Of a stretch of 6,700 nt of DNA, positions 5,733 to 6,700 are shown one piece after another (within the stretch, counting starts at the first letter, position 1; every line of letters begins with the position of its first letter). A program made the position numbers and the translations under genes. A model generated the notes under the pieces. The model was not told where the DNA came from. It did not search any database and was given only the letters and a program-made list of their open reading frames with translations. The stretch is from assembly GCA_903911985.1 (NCBI GenBank), contig CAIWFP010000317.1, forward strand, positions 1 through 6,700. Reading direction: 5' to 3'. The DNA is from an uncultured Sphingomonadales bacterium. Lineage in GTDB: Bacteria > Pseudomonadota > Alphaproteobacteria > Sphingomonadales > Sphingomonadaceae.

Positions 5733-6700
5733 ATGCGTTATCTGCCGCTCACCGCCGATGACCGGCGCGCGATGCTGGGTGTTATCGGGGCGCCATCCGT
5801 GGATGCGCTGTTCGCCGATGTGCCGGCCGGAGCTTTGCTGGCCGGGCCGATTGTGGGCTTGCCCCACCATGCCAGCGAGATGGCGGTGGAGCGGCACATG
5901 AAGCGCCACGCCTCGCGCAATCTGGTGGCGGGCGAGGTGCCGTTCTTTCTGGGCGCCGGGGCCTATCGCCACCACATCCCGGCTTCGGTGGATCACCTGA
6001 TTCAACGCGGCGAGTTTCTCACCGCCTATACGCCATACCAGCCGGAAATCGCGCAAGGCACGCTGCAGGTGCTGTTCGAGTTTCAGACGCAGGTGGCGCG
6101 GCTGTTTGGCACCGATATCGCCAATGCCAGCATGTATGATGGCTCCACCGCCTGTTGGGAGGCGATCGCCATGGCTTGCCGCATCACCAAGCGGGGCCGG
6201 GCGGTGCTGTCGGGCGGGTTGCATCCGCATTATGTCTCCACTGCCGCCACCATGGCCCGCTTTGCCGGCGACGCGCTGGAGGTGCTGGCTCCGGTGCTGA
6301 GCCCGCAGGCCGACGATGCGGCAGTGATCGCCGCGCTGAATGATGAAACCGCCTGCGTGGTGGTGCAATATCCCGATCTCTTCGGCCGCATCCCCGATCT
6401 GGCCAGCATTGCCGAGGCCGCTCATGCCAAGGGCGCCCTGCTCGTGGCGGTGGTGACCGATCCGGTGATGCTGGGATTGCTGGAGGCGCCGGGTGCGCTG
6501 GGCGCCGATATCGTCGTGGGCGAGGGCCAGTCGATCGGCGTCGGCCTCAATTTCGGCGGGCCCTATCTCGGCCTGTTCGGTTGCCGCGAGAAATTCGTCC
6601 GCCAGATGCCCGGAAGGCTCGCCGGCGAGACGGTCGACGCCGACGGACGGCGTGGTTTCGTGCTGACCTTATCGACGCGCGAACAGCATATCCGACGCGA
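5733..6700 (+). CDS. gcvPA: Glycine dehydrogenase (decarboxylating) subunit 1, 5' part
   Basis: The N-terminal 322 residues of the P-protein alpha subunit are present, and the frame is still open at the window end; the family is usually about 450 residues. With GcvPB it forms the pyridoxal-phosphate enzyme that decarboxylates glycine and loads the aminomethyl group onto GcvH. Clear landmarks are MRYLPLT (1-7), FFLGAGAYRHHIPASV (71-86), EFLTAYTPYQPEIAQGTLQ (94-112), FEFQTQVARLFG (115-126), NASMYDGSTA (131-140) and, later, GEGQSIGVGLNFGGPYLG. The PLP-binding lysine normally lies in GcvPB, so its absence here is expected. The start codon has AAGGGG (5717-5722) upstream. A gcvPB gene should follow beyond the window, because the split form never works alone. 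Confidence 0.95.
   Translation, partial: MRYLPLTADDRRAMLGVIGAPSVDALFADVPAGALLAGPIVGLPHHASEMAVERHMKRHASRNLVAGEVPFFLGAGAYRHHIPASVDHLIQRGEFLTAYTPYQPEIAQGTLQVLFEFQTQVARLFGTDIANASMYDGSTACWEAIAMACRITKRGRAVLSGGLHPHYVSTAATMARFAGDALEVLAPVLSPQADDAAVIAALNDETACVVVQYPDLFGRIPDLASIAEAAHAKGALLVAVVTDPVMLGLLEAPGALGADIVVGEGQSIGVGLNFGGPYLGLFGCREKFVRQMPGRLAGETVDADGRRGFVLTLSTREQHIRR

Noticed and set aside
5715..6425. A 236-codon open frame on the - strand opposite gcvPA
   Set aside because: It lies opposite the well-conserved gcvPA sequence, and its composition is that of an antisense shadow.

Overview
The window is GC-rich, densely coding DNA with every recognisable gene on the + strand. It reads as a chromosomal segment of an alphaproteobacterium, most likely a sphingomonad (Novosphingobium/Sphingomonas-like). 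That placement rests on the strong G/C third-position bias, the split PntAA/PntAB/PntB transhydrogenase, the HD-domain dGTPase-like protein, and a gcv operon with a two-subunit P-protein behind a tandem glycine riboswitch. The genus is an inference from protein style, not a measurement.

Region 1 (2-3673) is a tightly packed cluster. It contains the 3' end of pntAA, pntAB and pntB (the membrane-bound proton-translocating NAD(P) transhydrogenase), a small predicted lipoprotein of unknown function, and a dGTP triphosphohydrolase-like gene (dgt). Intergenic gaps are 16 bases or fewer, so these genes are probably co-transcribed. The transhydrogenase makes NADPH from NADH using the proton gradient. 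The dGTPase-like enzyme acts on dNTPs. The lipoprotein has no assigned role.

Region 2 (3674-4142, about 470 bases) has no gene but is full of structure. A 102-base imperfect palindrome (3677-3778) starts three bases after the dgt stop. It is followed by a candidate promoter and then a tandem two-aptamer glycine riboswitch (about 3851-4100). A short leader (4100-4142) could act as the expression platform, and it holds the gcvT ribosome-binding site.

Region 3 (4143-6700) is the glycine cleavage operon: gcvT, gcvH and the first 322 codons of gcvPA, which runs off the window. gcvT and gcvH overlap by four bases. The riboswitch most likely turns the operon on when glycine is abundant, so that glycine is broken down to CO2, ammonia, NADH and 5,10-methylene-tetrahydrofolate.

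I found no sign of a wholly new system, CRISPR array, phage or insertion sequence with a transposase. The parts most worth a second look are the palindrome, the riboswitch's leader-linker pairing and its possible expression platform, and the small lipoprotein between pntB and dgt.
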